Below, piece by piece: positions 1-11,776 of a stretch of DNA of 64,000 nt. The first letter of the stretch is position 1. Every line of letters begins with the position of its first letter. This stretch comes from Ectothiorhodospira haloalkaliphila ATCC 51935 (GTDB lineage: Bacteria; Pseudomonadota; Gammaproteobacteria; Ectothiorhodospirales; Ectothiorhodospiraceae): contig NZ_KK214998.1 in the NCBI RefSeq assembly GCF_000633935.1, positions 1,412,411 to 1,476,410 of the forward strand. The letters are read 5' to 3'. A program made the translations under genes and the position numbers. The notes below the pieces were generated by a model. The model did not search any database. It saw only the letters and a list, made by a program, of their open reading frames with translations, and had not been told where the DNA came from.

Positions 1-395
1 GCCCGCAAGAATGCCGTGACCCGATGCAGCCATTCCAGCTTGTAGGCGTACTTGTCCGAACCCACTTCGGACCCATTGACCACATAGAGATTGACCACCC
101 GGACGCCATCCACGGTGGCGGCCATGATACGCCGGTCCACGCTCTCCACCCCGGGCGGGTCGGTCATCGGGTCCATGGCCTGGGTCTTTGAGAGCAGGGC
201 CACCCCATTGTAGGTCTTCTGACCCGCAAAAACGGCCTGATAGCCAGCTTCCGCCAGGGCTTCAACGGGGAAGGCCTCGTCGATGAGTTTGGTTTCCTGC
301 AGGGCGAGCACGTCCGGTCGCTGCTGCTCCAGCCAGTCCAGGACGTGGGGCAGACGCACCTTCAGGGAATTGACGTTCCAGGTGGCAATCCTCAT
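1..395 (-). CDS. xthA: Exodeoxyribonuclease III, 5' part (runs off the window)
   Basis: The N-terminal 131 residues of exonuclease III, a Mg2+-dependent 3'-5' exonuclease and AP endonuclease of base-excision repair. The start [15 protein letters not shown] and the motif LALQETK, whose Glu is a metal ligand in the EEP nuclease fold, are visible, followed by the family region [23 protein letters not shown]. The ATG (393-395) overlaps the TGA of prlC in an ATGA arrangement, so the two genes are probably translationally coupled. The remainder of the gene lies beyond position 1. Confidence 0.93.
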   Translation of the reverse strand, partial: MRIATWNVNSLKVRLPHVLDWLEQQRPDVLALQETKLIDEAFPVEALAEAGYQAVFAGQKTYNGVALLSKTQAMDPMTDPPGVESVDRRIMAATVDGVRVVNLYVVNGSEVGSDKYAYKLEWLHRVTAFLR

Positions 396-2434
396 GCCGC
401 GGCCAGCCCCGAATGACGCAGCAGGGCCTCGATGTCCGGCTCCCGGCCCCGGAAGGCCTTGAAGAGTTCCAGGGCAGGGCGGGACCCACCCTGCTCGAGG
501 ATCTCGGTGAGAAAGGCGTGACCCACACCAGGGTTGAACAGGCCTTCCTCCTCGAAGCGGGCAAAGGCATCAGCGGAGAGCACCTCGGCCCATTTGTAGC
601 TGTAATAACCCGCCGCGTAACCCCCGGCGAAGATATGCGAGAAGCCATGCTGGAATCGGTTGAAGGCGGGTGGCTTCATCACCGCCACCTGATCACGGAC
701 TTCGTCCAGAATCTCCTGGACGCGGCCACCCCGCTCGGGATCGTATTCCGCGTGCAGGCGCATGTCGAACAGGGAGAACTCCAGCTGCCGGACCATCTGC
801 ATGGCGGCCTGGAAATGCCGGGTGGCCAGGAGCTTGTCGAACAGTTCCTGGGGCAGGGGCTCGCCAGTCTCGTGATGGGCGGCGAACATGTCCAGGGCCT
901 CGCGCTCCCAGCACCAGTTTTCCATGAACTGGCTGGGCAGTTCCACGGCATCCCATTCCACACCGTTGATCCCGGCCACATCCGGGCAGTCCACGCGGGT
1001 GAGCATGTGATGCAGGCCATGACCGAATTCGTGGAAGAGGGTGAGCACTTCGTCATGGGTGAACAGGGCCGGCTTGCCACCCACGGGAGGGGTGGAGTTG
1101 CAGGTCATGTAGGCCACCGGCAACTGCAGGTCATCGCCGTCCCGCAGTCGATTCAGACACTCGTCCATCCAGGCGCCGCCGCGCTTGTGGCTGCGCGCAT
1201 ACAGGTCCAGGTAGAAGCGTGCCCGAGGAGTACCATCCGGATCCTGGATCTCGTAGAAGCGCACATCCTCGTGCCACACCGGGACATCGTTCTCCCGCCG
1301 GATGCGCACCTGATACAGCCGCTCCACCAGGTCAAACAGCCCCTGCAACACACGGTCCACCGGGAAATAAGGCTTGAGATCCTCCTGGGAGAGGTTGTAG
1401 GCATGCTGGCGCAGCTTTTCCGAGGCATAGGCCAGGTCCCAGGCCTGCAGATCCTCCAGCGACAGATGTTCCCGGGCGAACCTGCGCAGATCGTCCAGTT
1501 CCTGAACCGCAGCGGGACGGGCACGTTGGGCCAGATCGTTGAGGAAACCCACCACCTGCTGCGGGGATTCGGCCATCTTGGTGGCCAGGGAGAGTTGGGC
1601 GTAGTTGTCGTACCCCAGTAGTCTGGCCTGCTCATCACGCAGGGCCAGGATGCGTTCCATCACCTCGGAGTTGTCGAATTTGCGGTCATGGGGTCCTTCG
1701 TCCGAGGCCCGTGTGACATAGGCGCTGTACACCTCCCGACGCAGTTCCCGGTCGTCAGCAAAGGTCATGATGGCGTAATAGGAGGGGAATTCCAGGGTGA
1801 TCAGGCAGCCCTCCAGGGAGCGCTGCTGTGCGTTCTGCCGCAACATGTCCAGGGCCGACTCAGGCAGACCTGCCAGGGAACCCTCCTCAGGGACGTGACG
1901 CTGCCAGGACTGGGTGGCATCAAGCACGTGTTCCTCAAACCGGGAGGTCAGCTGGGAGAGCTCCTGAGCGATCTCCTTGTAGCGGACCTTCTGTTCGTCC
2001 TGAAGGTCCACGCCGCTGAGATGGAAATCCCGCAGGGCGTTGGTGATCACCCGCTGCTGCGTGGGGGAGAGCTCGGTAAAGCCCGGGCCATCGGCAATGC
2101 TCTGATAGGCCTGAAACAAGCGGATGTTCTGGCCCATCTCGGTGGCATAGTCGGAGAGCTTGGGCAGGCAGGCATTGTAAGCCTGACGAAGAGACTCGGA
2201 ATTCACCACGGAATTCATATGGCGCACCGGGGACCAGATTCGGTTGAGCCGGTCTTCCAGCAGGGAGAGAGGATGGATGAGATTGTCCCAGGTGAAGGGC
2301 CCGGGCTGATCCAGCAGGGCGTTCATGGCTTCGCGGTTTTCCGCCAGCACCTGGTCCAGTGCCGGCTCCACGTGTTCCGGCAGGATCTCGGGAAACGGGG
2401 GTAACCCGCTCATCTGCAAAAGGGGATTATTCAT
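392..2434 (-). CDS. prlC: Oligopeptidase A (M3 zinc metallopeptidase)
   Basis: A cytoplasmic oligopeptidase that degrades short peptides, including cleaved signal peptides. The protein is about 680 residues, the usual family length. The zinc-binding HEXXH motif appears as [14 protein letters not shown], and the M3-family tail [26 protein letters not shown] is present. The frame is open from a GTG at 2449, but the start [17 protein letters not shown] at 2434 matches the family N-terminus (M-x-NPLL) and is preferred; neither start has a strong ribosome site. It is the first gene of a minus-strand pair with xthA. Confidence 0.95.
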   Translation of the reverse strand: MNNPLLQMSGLPPFPEILPEHVEPALDQVLAENREAMNALLDQPGPFTWDNLIHPLSLLEDRLNRIWSPVRHMNSVVNSESLRQAYNACLPKLSDYATEMGQNIRLFQAYQSIADGPGFTELSPTQQRVITNALRDFHLSGVDLQDEQKVRYKEIAQELSQLTSRFEEHVLDATQSWQRHVPEEGSLAGLPESALDMLRQNAQQRSLEGCLITLEFPSYYAIMTFADDRELRREVYSAYVTRASDEGPHDRKFDNSEVMERILALRDEQARLLGYDNYAQLSLATKMAESPQQVVGFLNDLAQRARPAAVQELDDLRRFAREHLSLEDLQAWDLAYASEKLRQHAYNLSQEDLKPYFPVDRVLQGLFDLVERLYQVRIRRENDVPVWHEDVRFYEIQDPDGTPRARFYLDLYARSHKRGGAWMDECLNRLRDGDDLQLPVAYMTCNSTPPVGGKPALFTHDEVLTLFHEFGHGLHHMLTRVDCPDVAGINGVEWDAVELPSQFMENWCWEREALDMFAAHHETGEPLPQELFDKLLATRHFQAAMQMVRQLEFSLFDMRLHAEYDPERGGRVQEILDEVRDQVAVMKPPAFNRFQHGFSHIFAGGYAAGYYSYKWAEVLSADAFARFEEEGLFNPGVGHAFLTEILEQGGSRPALELFKAFRGREPDIEALLRHSGLAAA

Positions 2435-2571
2435 GAGGGCTCGGATCACGATAAGGTCAGGGTATTAATGTAACACGCGAAATCGCTCCTGGGCGTACTC
2501 GACGCGTGATCCCTCAGGAGTGCCGGAGGTCAGGTTTTGCCATGGGCGGGAGGAGGCTTCCGACCGACATC

Positions 2572-3468
2572 TCAGCCCGCGAGAAAGAGCCAGGCAAGGC
2601 CACCCACCGACAGCAGGAAACCCAGACCACTCAGACGAGCCATCCAGCGATACCGGGTCACCAGTTGATCCTCAGGTAGCGCGGAGAGGATATAAGGGCG
2701 CCGTCGGTCGGGGCCGCGGCTCAGGAGATGCGTGGCGGGCGCCATGGCGCGCTCGGCGCGCTGCATCAACGCCTGATCGGTGGCGGCCTGCCGGGCCGCC
2801 TCCCATTCCTCCAGGCAGATCTCGCCATCGCCATTGGCATCGAAGCGAGCGAGGGCCGCGGGATCTTTTTTCCATTCCCTCAGGATCTGCGCCACCTCAG
2901 TATTCAAGGTGGTTTCATCGCCTGTGACGTGACTGCGGAAATAACCGATGGCATAGAGGTCATCGTCAAGATGCAGGCGGTTTTCGGTGTAGCGATAACG
3001 CCCGGCACCCAGAAAGGTGCCCCCGCCCCCCGGGCCTACCAGCGGCCGGCGTGAATCCCCATGCCAACGGTCCTGATGCACGTGGACCACCTGAGCCCCC
3101 TCCGGGTCCACCACGCATTCGCCGGTATCATCCACCAGGTAGAACAGATCCGTGCTGGTTCCCTGATCCACGCAGGTCCAGCGCTGGCGCGATCGACGCC
3201 CGGAGCCGGTGCGGTCGCGTCGATCGATCCGATAGGAGTACCAGGCGCAGTGGGTGCCGGTGAGGGGGGCAATGATGGGAGGGCCTTCCATGAGGCGGGC
3301 CTGGCCGATCAGTTCAACATAGCCCTGAGCGGCCGAACGGACCCGCGAGGTGGGCGTATCGGCAATCAGACGCTTGCGCGTGGCCCCACGGATGAAACCG
3401 AACAGTGAGAGGCAAAGAAGGGCTCCCAGCAGGCCTGCCAGGAGCCAGAATTCACCAGGATCCAGCAC
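2572..3468 (-). CDS. GIDE-domain membrane protein with an EF-hand loop
   Basis: A 298-residue protein with one membrane segment at each end (about residues 8-26 and 279-297). The intervening domain resembles the GIDE domain (E3 ubiquitin ligase-like, no RING finger): it carries the pattern GPPIIAPLTGTHCAWYSYRI followed by a polar beta-rich stretch and the family-like ending ENRLHLDDDLYAIGYF. Residues 210-221 (DANGDGEICLEE) fit the 12-residue calcium-binding EF-hand loop exactly, with ligands at positions 1, 3, 5 and 12, Gly at 6 and Ile at 8. The start is a GTG. It lies 18 bases after lemA, and GIDE-type proteins often neighbour lemA. The function is unknown; a membrane signalling or envelope role is inference. 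Confidence 0.7.
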   Translation of the reverse strand: MLDPGEFWLLAGLLGALLCLSLFGFIRGATRKRLIADTPTSRVRSAAQGYVELIGQARLMEGPPIIAPLTGTHCAWYSYRIDRRDRTGSGRRSRQRWTCVDQGTSTDLFYLVDDTGECVVDPEGAQVVHVHQDRWHGDSRRPLVGPGGGGTFLGAGRYRYTENRLHLDDDLYAIGYFRSHVTGDETTLNTEVAQILREWKKDPAALARFDANGDGEICLEEWEAARQAATDQALMQRAERAMAPATHLLSRGPDRRRPYILSALPEDQLVTRYRWMARLSGLGFLLSVGGLAWLFLAG

Positions 3469-3486
3469 GGGTAAGACGACCCTTGA

Positions 3487-4059
3487 TCAATTGAACAGGG
3501 CCCGCACATCCACATCCTGGGTCTCGCGGCGGGAGAACTCCAGGAGATCGAAGGGACCGAAACGAAACAGGTGGGCAATCACCAGATCAGGGAATTGCTC
3601 GATGCGCACGTTGTTGCGATTGACGCTTTCATTGTAATACTCGCGCCGGTCGGCAATGGCATTTTCCAGGCCGCTGATACGGGTCTGCAAGTGGCGATAG
3701 CTCTCATCGGCCTTGAGATCCGGATAGGCCTCGGCCACGGCAAATAGATTACCCAGACCAATGCGCAGGCCATCCTCGGCCTCGCCCAGGGATTTTACAT
3801 CGCCCCGCTGCTGTGCGGCATTCACGGCTGATCGGGCCCGCATGACCCGCTCCAGGGTTTCCTTCTCGTAGGACATGTACTGGCGGCACACCTCCACCAG
3901 CTTGGGCAACTCATCGTAGCGCTGTTTTAGCAGCACCTCGATGTTGGACCAGGACTTGGAAACCGCGTGCTTGAGGTTCACCAGGTTGTTGTAGATGAGC
4001 ACCGAATACAGGGCAATCAGGAAAAAGATGCCCAGCATGACATAACCGCCGATATCCAT
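3487..4059 (-). CDS. lemA: LemA family membrane protein
   Basis: A 190-residue protein with one N-terminal membrane helix (GYVMLGIFFLIALYSVLIY) followed by the LemA signature: YNNLVNLKHAVSKSWSNIEVLLKQRYDELPKLVE, then long helical segments ending in NVRIEQFPDLVIA and a Phe-rich tail. The ATG at 4059 (MDIGGYVML) is chosen because an AGAGG ribosome site precedes it; an upstream in-frame start at 4101 would add 14 residues not typical of the family. LemA proteins have no agreed biochemical role. It is probably co-transcribed with the GIDE/EF-hand gene immediately downstream. Confidence 0.9.
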   Translation of the reverse strand: MDIGGYVMLGIFFLIALYSVLIYNNLVNLKHAVSKSWSNIEVLLKQRYDELPKLVEVCRQYMSYEKETLERVMRARSAVNAAQQRGDVKSLGEAEDGLRIGLGNLFAVAEAYPDLKADESYRHLQTRISGLENAIADRREYYNESVNRNNVRIEQFPDLVIAHLFRFGPFDLLEFSRRETQDVDVRALFN

Positions 4060-4188
4060 GACATTGACCTCTGTCGGATAGTGAAACCGCCTGGAGACCA
4101 TTGTGCCCCAGGCAGCCGCGGAATGTCCCCCAGCGGATCGGCTGTTTTCGACCCATGATCGCCTCGATCAGGGTAGGGCAGGGAGAAA

Positions 4189-6630
<2,442 letters not shown>

Positions 6631-6645
6631 TTAAATGAAGGGGGC

Positions 6646-6654
6646 ATTATAACA
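6646..6654 (-). promoter_or_regulatory. Candidate extended -10 promoter of gyrB
   Basis: On the minus strand the sequence reads TGTTATAAT, a perfect TATAAT hexamer with the extended TG motif, about 34 bases before the gyrB ATG. No convincing -35 hexamer is seen upstream, as is common for extended -10 promoters. Confidence 0.55.
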
Positions 6655-6698
6655 CTTCGGTGGACTTGCCCCCCGGATGGATGGTGCGACACCCGTGA

Positions 6699-6714
6699 TG
6701 TTCCACGTGGAACA
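6699..6714. promoter_or_regulatory. parS: parS centromere site 1
   Basis: A perfect 16-bp palindrome, TGTTCCACGTGGAACA, matching the consensus ParB-binding parS site known from Bacillus and Pseudomonas. It lies in the gyrB-recF gap, close to the origin, where chromosomal parS sites concentrate. The parA and parB genes are not in this window. Confidence 0.9.
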
Positions 6715-6720
6715 TTAACA

Positions 6721-6890
6721 TTGACTCTCATGCGTCACGGTGGTGAGGCACCCCCGATGATGAAAGGTACATAACGAGCCCCTCTCCCCTCGGGGGAGAG
6801 GGGTTGGGGTGAGGGGCAAGGGCCGGCACAGTGCCTCCCCCACCCCCTCATCCCCAGCCCTTGTCCCTCAGGGGAGAGAAGGGAGCTTCC
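6721..6890. repeat. Dispersed repeat, copy 1, with inverted G/C-rich arms
   Basis: The segment 6723-6766 (ctctcatgcgtcacggtgg through cccccgatgatgaaag) recurs with few changes at 48087-48130. It is followed by a perfect hairpin (6781-6805) and by ggttggggtgagggg; a related block in opposite orientation (ccccctcatccccagccc) runs to about 6870. The layout resembles REP/BIME-type intergenic repeats of gammaproteobacteria. Together with the parS site it fills most of the 320-base gap 6613-6932. Confidence 0.65.
6781..6805. terminator. Perfect 11-bp GC-rich hairpin
   Basis: The arms CCCCTCTCCCC (6781-6791) and GGGGAGAGGGG (6795-6805) pair perfectly around a 3-base loop. No T-run follows on either strand, so it may stabilise or block transcripts rather than be a classical intrinsic terminator. 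It lies between recF and gyrB on the minus-strand transcript. Confidence 0.4.
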
Positions 6891-6932
6891 GTAGCTGAAC
6901 CCGGGTGCTTCCACAGTAAGGCTTGGTCGGGT

Positions 6933-8012
6933 TTAATCTGACCTGAGTGTTCCATGTTCCACGTGGAACATCTTTTGGCTTGCCCAATTCCCCAGCCTCT
7001 GTACCTGGGCCCCGTCAATGGCGCTCACAAACACCTGACATTCCAGGCCGCGCAGAAATTCCAGCGCGGCCTCGCGACGTTCCGCGTCCAGCTCCGAGGG
7101 CAGGTCGTCCACCAACACCACCGCAGACCGTCCCGTCGCGCGCCGATGGGCAGCCACTTGAGTGAGCCTCAACAAGAGCACCGCGGTCTTCTGTTGCCCC
7201 CGGGATGCCTCCATGGCCAACGACACCCCGTCGCGCTTCAAGACAAGCTCTGCGCGATGCGGCCCCATCAGGGTGTATCCCAGTTCCCGCTCTCGATGCC
7301 GCCCGGACGCCAGGGCTTCGCGCAGATCGACGCCGTCCTTCCAGCCGCGGCGATACTCCCAGGTCATCCCATCCAGATCCGGCAACTGCCCACGCAACTC
7401 CAACAGGGTCTCCCACAGTCGTTCCAGATAGCCGCGCCGATAACGGTCCAGCGCTTCTCCCCGTTCTCCCAGTTCCCGCTCCCATCCCGTCAGCACGTTG
7501 TCCGGGAAGCCTCGCCTCAACGCCTCGTTCCGCTGATTCAATGCGCGTCGATAGCCCTGCAGGATCATCATGTACTCGGGCGCTTCGTGGAACAGCCCCC
7601 AATCCAGAAACGACCTGCGCTCCGCCGGCGACCCCGCCAGCAATTCGTGACTGTCCGGGTGGATGACCTGTACCGGTAACACCCGGGCCAGTTCGGACTG
7701 GGAGCGCACAGTGCGCCCGGCCAGTCGACCACGTGTTCCCGAGGCACCCTTGCGAATACCCATGCGGATTCGTTCCGACTGAAGGTGGGTCACCTGACCT
7801 GTGACCATCAGTTCCCGACTGCCCCTGTGGACAACGTGCTCGATGCGCGGCGTCCGAAAGGACCGTCCCGTGGCGAGCATATGAATCCCTTCCAGCAGAC
7901 TGGTCTTGCCGGAGGCGTTGGGACCGACGATGAGATTCAGGCCCGGCACAGGATCGAGCCGGGCCCTTTCGAAGATGCGAAGGTTGAAGATGTCGAGCCG
8001 GGAGAGACTCAT
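6933..8012 (-). CDS. recF: DNA replication and repair protein RecF
   Basis: An ABC-type ATPase of about 359 residues that helps load RecA at gapped DNA. The Walker A motif appears as LIVGPNASGKTSLLEGIHML and the late Walker B/D-loop as AVVLVDDLPSELDAERR. The ATG at 8012 (MSLSRLDIFNLRIF) fits the family start; a TTG two codons earlier is also open. It begins 2 bases after the dnaN stop, consistent with a dnaN-recF operon. The C-terminal residues MFHVEH are encoded by a perfect parS site (6955-6970), so the coding end of this gene doubles as a centromere element. Confidence 0.95.
   Translation of the reverse strand: MSLSRLDIFNLRIFERARLDPVPGLNLIVGPNASGKTSLLEGIHMLATGRSFRTPRIEHVVHRGSRELMVTGQVTHLQSERIRMGIRKGASGTRGRLAGRTVRSQSELARVLPVQVIHPDSHELLAGSPAERRSFLDWGLFHEAPEYMMILQGYRRALNQRNEALRRGFPDNVLTGWERELGERGEALDRYRRGYLERLWETLLELRGQLPDLDGMTWEYRRGWKDGVDLREALASGRHRERELGYTLMGPHRAELVLKRDGVSLAMEASRGQQKTAVLLLRLTQVAAHRRATGRSAVVLVDDLPSELDAERREAALEFLRGLECQVFVSAIDGAQVQRLGNWASQKMFHVEHGTLRSD
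6955..6970. promoter_or_regulatory. parS: parS centromere site 2, inside the recF 3' end
   Basis: A second perfect TGTTCCACGTGGAACA palindrome, 256 bp from the first. It lies inside the recF coding region, where it encodes MFHVEH near the C-terminus. Two exact 16-mers so close together are very unlikely by chance. Confidence 0.88.
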
Positions 8013-8014
8013 CC

Positions 8015-9115
8015 TCAAAGGCGGATAGGCATGACCACGTAAATCGCCCTGGGCATCACCTGGTCGCGAATGACGATGGAGGCCCCGGACATGCGGAACT
8101 TGATCTCCATGATCTCGCCCTCCAGATGATTCACCACATCCAGCAGGTAAGTGCTGTTGAAGCCGATCTCCATGGCCGGACCGGCGTACTCCACCTCCAG
8201 CTCTTCTTCCGCCTCTTCCTGTTCAGGATTGTGCGACTGCAGCTTGAGAAGGTTTTCGCCCAGTTCCATGCGTACCCCGCGCACCTTCTCGTTGGAGAGG
8301 ATAGCGGTGCGCCCCAATGCCTGTTTGAGCAGTTCACGGTCCACCTTAAGCACATGGCCGTCGTCCTCGGGTACCACCCGTTTGTAATCCGGAAACCGCC
8401 CATCAATCAGCTTGGAGGTGAATTGCAGTCCGGCAAAGATGGCTCGCAGATGACTGGCGCCCAACTCAAGACGCACCTTGTCATCCACCCGCTCGAGCAA
8501 GCGGCTCAATTCCATCACCCCCTTGCGGGGCAGGATCAACTGCTGACTGTCCGGGGTTTCAACAATGGACTCGATCGCACACAAGGACAGTCGATGCCCG
8601 TCGGTGGCCACGGTGCGAACCGTGCCAGGCTCCACCTCGAACATCAGTCCATTGAGGTAATACCGTACATCCTGCACCGCCATGGCAAAGGAGGTGCGCT
8701 CCATGAGATCCAGCAATTCGCGCTGCGTCACTTCCAGCGAGAGATTGGCGCGCATTTCTTCCAGGGAGGGATAGTCATCCGCGGGCAGGGTGCTCAAGGT
8801 GAAACGGGAACGCCCCGAACTCACCAGCAACCGGTCTCCCTCGTGGTGCAACCCGACGGTTGCTCCCTCCGGCAATGCCTTGCAGATATCGAGCAGCTTC
8901 CGTGCGGGCACGGTCACCACACCCGGGCTGGCAACCGTGTGCTCCATGTCGGCCACCCATTCCACTTCCAGATCGGTGGCTACCAGCTCCAGTCGGGAGG
9001 TCTCCGCCCGGATAAGCACGTTGCTCAGTATCGGCATGGTCTGCCGTTTTTCCACGGCGCCGACGACTTGCTGTAGCGGTTTGAGCAGGCGTTCGCGCTC
9101 TATGCTGAATTTCAT
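8015..9115 (-). CDS. dnaN: DNA polymerase III beta subunit (sliding clamp)
   Basis: The 366-residue processivity clamp of the replicase, which forms a ring-shaped dimer around DNA. The N-terminus MKFSIERERLLKPLQQVVGAVEKRQTMPILSN, the segment ATDGHRLSL and the C-terminal VMPRAIYVVMPIRL are characteristic, and the length is exactly the usual one. It lies between dnaA and recF in the canonical order. The 277-base upstream gap contains two DnaA boxes and an AT-rich stretch, so it may be regulated by DnaA or lie within the origin. Confidence 0.98.
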   Translation of the reverse strand: MKFSIERERLLKPLQQVVGAVEKRQTMPILSNVLIRAETSRLELVATDLEVEWVADMEHTVASPGVVTVPARKLLDICKALPEGATVGLHHEGDRLLVSSGRSRFTLSTLPADDYPSLEEMRANLSLEVTQRELLDLMERTSFAMAVQDVRYYLNGLMFEVEPGTVRTVATDGHRLSLCAIESIVETPDSQQLILPRKGVMELSRLLERVDDKVRLELGASHLRAIFAGLQFTSKLIDGRFPDYKRVVPEDDGHVLKVDRELLKQALGRTAILSNEKVRGVRMELGENLLKLQSHNPEQEEAEEELEVEYAGPAMEIGFNSTYLLDVVNHLEGEIMEIKFRMSGASIVIRDQVMPRAIYVVMPIRL

Positions 9116-9122
9116 CAGGGAG

Positions 9123-9340
9123 ACCCTTTAACAATGATCTTTTTAAAGACTTACTTTAGTAATAATAATTAGCAACCGGCACTGGCCTGGATAAGGCTCT
9201 GTTTCACCATATTTTTCATGAAGTTGCGCAACCTCAGGACTGTGCGCAGCCGCCCGGATAAGCCACGCACAAACTGTTGAGGGAATGTGGATAACTTTGG
9301 AAGCCGATTCTGTCCCGTGCTGTCCCACAGGTTATCAACA
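9123..9340. other. oriC: Candidate replication origin segment (dnaA-dnaN gap)
   Basis: An AT-rich stretch (about 9129-9172) contains GATCTTTTTAAAG, resembling the GATCTNTTNTTTT 13-mers of the E. coli unwinding element. About 115 bases away are two DnaA boxes: TGTGGATAA at 9286-9294 (perfect) and TTATCAACA at 9332-9340 (one mismatch). This gap and the dnaA-rpmH gap are the two candidate places for oriC; the sequence alone does not decide between them. Confidence 0.5.
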
Positions 9341-9392
9341 GTCCTGCCCACCGCCCACACCGGATCACCGGTCTCCAGCCCGGTTGGCCAGG

Positions 9393-10811
9393 TCAGCTGG
9401 TCAGCGTTCTCAGCAGGTTCACGAAGTCTTCATTGATGCGGGCATCTGATTCCCGCAATTCCTGAACCTTTCGACAGGCGTGCAGCACCGTGGTGTGGTC
9501 ACGCCCCCCGAAGGCCTTGCCGATCTCCGGCAGGCTGTGATTGGTGAGTTCCTTGGAGAGCGCCATGGCCACCTGTCTTGGGCGGGTGATGGACCGGCTG
9601 CGCCGATTGGAATGCAGATCCGATACGCGGATCTTGAAGTACTCGGCCACGGTCTTCTGGATGTTGTCGATGGTGACCAGCTTGTCCTGCAGGGCGAGCA
9701 GGTCGTGGAGGGCCTCCTTGGCGAACTCCAGGGTGATGGCGCTGCCCGTGAAATGTGCATTGGCCAGCACCCGGCGCAACGCGCCCTCCAGCTCACGGAT
9801 GTTGGAGCGGATCCGTTTGGCCACGAAGAAGGCCACCTCACTGGGCAGTTCCACCCCAGCCTCCTCAGCCTTGCGATTGAGGATGGCCACCCGGGTTTCC
9901 AGTTCCGCCGGTTCGATGGCCACGGTCAGACCCCAGCCGAAGCGGGATTTGAGGCGGTCCTCCAGACCATCCACTTCCTTGGGATACCGATCGCAGGTGA
10001 GGATCACCTGTTGCTGGCTCTCCAGCAGGGCATTGAAGGTGTGGAAGAATTCCTCCTGCGAGCGCTCCTTGCCCGCGAAGAACTGGATATCGTCGATCAG
10101 CAGGGCGTCCACCGAGCGGTAGTAGCGCTTGAACTCGTCAATGGAGTTGTGTTGCAGGGCCTTGATCATGTCGGCCACGAAACGCTCCGAGTGGAGGTAC
10201 ACCACCTTGGCCCCGGGGCGATGGGCCAGAATGGCGTTACCGATGGCGTGCATCAGGTGGGTTTTGCCCAGTCCTGTACTTCCATACAAGAATAACGGGT
10301 TGTAGGCCATGCCCACGTTGCCGGCCACCTGAAGGCTTGCCGCCCGGGCCAGTTGGTTGGACTTGCCTTCGACGAAATTATCGAAGGTGAAATTGGGGTT
10401 CAGGTTGTTGGTGAACTGAGGTGAACTGGCCGCTGGCTGCGGCGCCGCCTCCTGCTGCGGTTGCCGCATGGCTGTATTGCGGGCTCCGTGCGGGCCATTG
10501 CCCTGACCGGCGCCGCCGGGAGCGTTGGCGGTTCGGGCAGGCGCCTTGGCCGGAGCAGGGCGCTGGCTGCTGCCCACTTCCAGATGCACCCGCACCGAGT
10601 GTTCACCGGAGGTATCGTTCACCACCTGATCGATGCGTTCGAAAAAGTGATCTTTCACCCAGTCCAGCACGAATCGATTGGGTGCGAGCAGGCGGAGGAC
10701 CTCCGGCTCCTCCACCGCATGCAGTGGACGTATCCAGGTGTTGAGCTGTTGTTCGGAGAGTTCGCCCTCCAGGCGCGTGACGCATTGCTGCCAAAGGGAG
10801 CTGCCGACCAA
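9393..10811 (-). CDS. dnaA: Chromosomal replication initiator DnaA
   Basis: The 472-residue AAA+ initiator that binds DnaA boxes and opens the origin. Visible are the DnaB-interaction domain ([26 protein letters not shown]), a Pro/Ala/Gln-rich linker (about residues 85-135), Walker A ([18 protein letters not shown]), Walker B ([15 protein letters not shown]) and the DNA-binding signature [18 protein letters not shown] with [12 protein letters not shown]. The start is a TTG preceded by GGAG at suitable spacing; no in-frame ATG fits the family N-terminus. DnaA boxes on both sides suggest autoregulation. Confidence 0.98.
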   Translation of the reverse strand: MVGSSLWQQCVTRLEGELSEQQLNTWIRPLHAVEEPEVLRLLAPNRFVLDWVKDHFFERIDQVVNDTSGEHSVRVHLEVGSSQRPAPAKAPARTANAPGGAGQGNGPHGARNTAMRQPQQEAAPQPAASSPQFTNNLNPNFTFDNFVEGKSNQLARAASLQVAGNVGMAYNPLFLYGSTGLGKTHLMHAIGNAILAHRPGAKVVYLHSERFVADMIKALQHNSIDEFKRYYRSVDALLIDDIQFFAGKERSQEEFFHTFNALLESQQQVILTCDRYPKEVDGLEDRLKSRFGWGLTVAIEPAELETRVAILNRKAEEAGVELPSEVAFFVAKRIRSNIRELEGALRRVLANAHFTGSAITLEFAKEALHDLLALQDKLVTIDNIQKTVAEYFKIRVSDLHSNRRSRSITRPRQVAMALSKELTNHSLPEIGKAFGGRDHTTVLHACRKVQELRESDARINEDFVNLLRTLTS

Positions 10812-10832
10812 GGGTAATTCTCCAGGGCTGGT

Positions 10833-10892
10833 GGTGGATAAACGCGCCAGTCTACTCTGGGCGCGGAAGAGTTATCCACACCTTTTTCCACA
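10833..10892. promoter_or_regulatory. DnaA-box cluster upstream of dnaA
   Basis: A perfect TTATCCACA lies at 10872-10880, with single-mismatch boxes GGTGGATAA at 10833-10841 and TTTTCCACA at 10884-10892. The cluster is in the 200-base gap between the divergent dnaA and rpmH genes, the position of oriC in pseudomonads, and also suits dnaA autorepression. Confidence 0.6.
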
Positions 10893-10920
10893 TCCTGATC
10901 ACCCTTCCTGGGCCACGACA

Positions 10921-10949
10921 TTGACACCCACGGGAATCGCGGGTACTTT
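10921..10949 (+). promoter_or_regulatory. Candidate rpmH promoter
   Basis: A consensus -35 TTGACA (10921-10926) is followed after 17 bases by a weak -10, TACTTT (10944-10949), about 60 bases before the rpmH ATG. Confidence 0.45.
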
Positions 10950-11011
10950 TACGCGCCTTGGATGGGGTGTTCCGTCCACTCACTCATTAGAATCTATCCT
11001 GGTCCGCCATC

Positions 11012-11146
11012 ATGAAAAGAACATTCCAGCCCAGTAACCTGCATCGCAAGCGCACCCATGGTTTCCGTGCCCGCATGGCCACCCGTGGCGGCCGCAAAGT
11101 GCTGGCTGCGCGCCGCGCCAAAGGCCGCGCCCGTCTCTGCCCCTGA
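11012..11146 (+). CDS. rpmH: 50S ribosomal protein L34
   Basis: A 44-residue, highly basic protein starting [18 protein letters not shown] and ending in RARLCP, the classical L34 sequence. It is the first gene of the rpmH-rnpA-yidD-yidC-mnmE series and is divergent from dnaA, as in most gammaproteobacteria. Confidence 0.97.
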   Translation: MKRTFQPSNLHRKRTHGFRARMATRGGRKVLAARRAKGRARLCP

Positions 11147-11150
11147 TCCA

Positions 11151-11549
11151 TTGGCCCGGCCAGCCGGCAGGCTCGCAGACAGGGGTTTCCCCCGCGCCGC
11201 CAGGCTGACCTGCGCCAGCGACTACCAACAGGTGTTCGCTGGCGCCCACCGGGTTTCGGAAGCACCCTTTACCGGACTCTGGCGTCATCACCCCAGCGAC
11301 GCGCCGCAAACCGCGCGACTGGGGATGGCAGTGGCAAAACGCAACGTGCGACTCGCCACACAGCGCAACCGGATCAAACGCCTGATCCGGGAATCGTTTC
11401 GACATCATCGGGATTCACTGGGGGCCATCGATATCGTGGTCCTTTGCAAACCCCGGGCCGAACGCTACAGCAACGAGCAGTTGCGTGAAGCCCTGGACCG
11501 ACTCTGGCAACGGATGAGTATCCAATGCGAAAGATCCTCGTCTTCCTGA
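11151..11549 (+). CDS. rnpA: Ribonuclease P protein component
   Basis: The protein subunit of RNase P, which assists the RNA enzyme in trimming tRNA 5' leaders. The conserved RNR region appears as [25 protein letters not shown]. No ATG fits: an ATG at 11058 would lie inside rpmH, whereas a TTG at 11151, five bases after the L34 stop, gives a 132-residue protein that begins just before the family motif [19 protein letters not shown]. The start is therefore uncertain. The 3' end overlaps yidD by 25 bases. Confidence 0.88.
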   Translation: MARPAGRLADRGFPRAARLTCASDYQQVFAGAHRVSEAPFTGLWRHHPSDAPQTARLGMAVAKRNVRLATQRNRIKRLIRESFRHHRDSLGAIDIVVLCKPRAERYSNEQLREALDRLWQRMSIQCERSSSS

Positions 11550-11776
11550 TCCAGGTCTACCGATACACGCTCAGTCCGTTCGTCGGGCAACATTGCCGTT
11601 TTCTGCCCACCTGTTCCTGCTACGGGATTGAAGCCATCGAACGCCACGGTGCCCTGTATGGCTCCTGGCTGACGATCAAGCGGCTTGCCCGCTGCCATCC
11701 TTGGTGCGAGGGCGGGTATGACCCCGTTCCGGACCCCGCTCACGGCCATCATCGACCCCCGCGAAATCATGGATAA
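11525..11776 (+). CDS. yidD: Membrane protein insertion efficiency factor YidD
   Basis: An 83-residue protein with the family pattern [35 protein letters not shown] and the [13 protein letters not shown] ending, which includes the conserved cysteines. It is thought to assist YidC-dependent insertion. It overlaps rnpA upstream (25 bases) and yidC downstream (8 bases). Confidence 0.95.
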   Translation: MRKILVFLIQVYRYTLSPFVGQHCRFLPTCSCYGIEAIERHGALYGSWLTIKRLARCHPWCEGGYDPVPDPAHGHHRPPRNHG

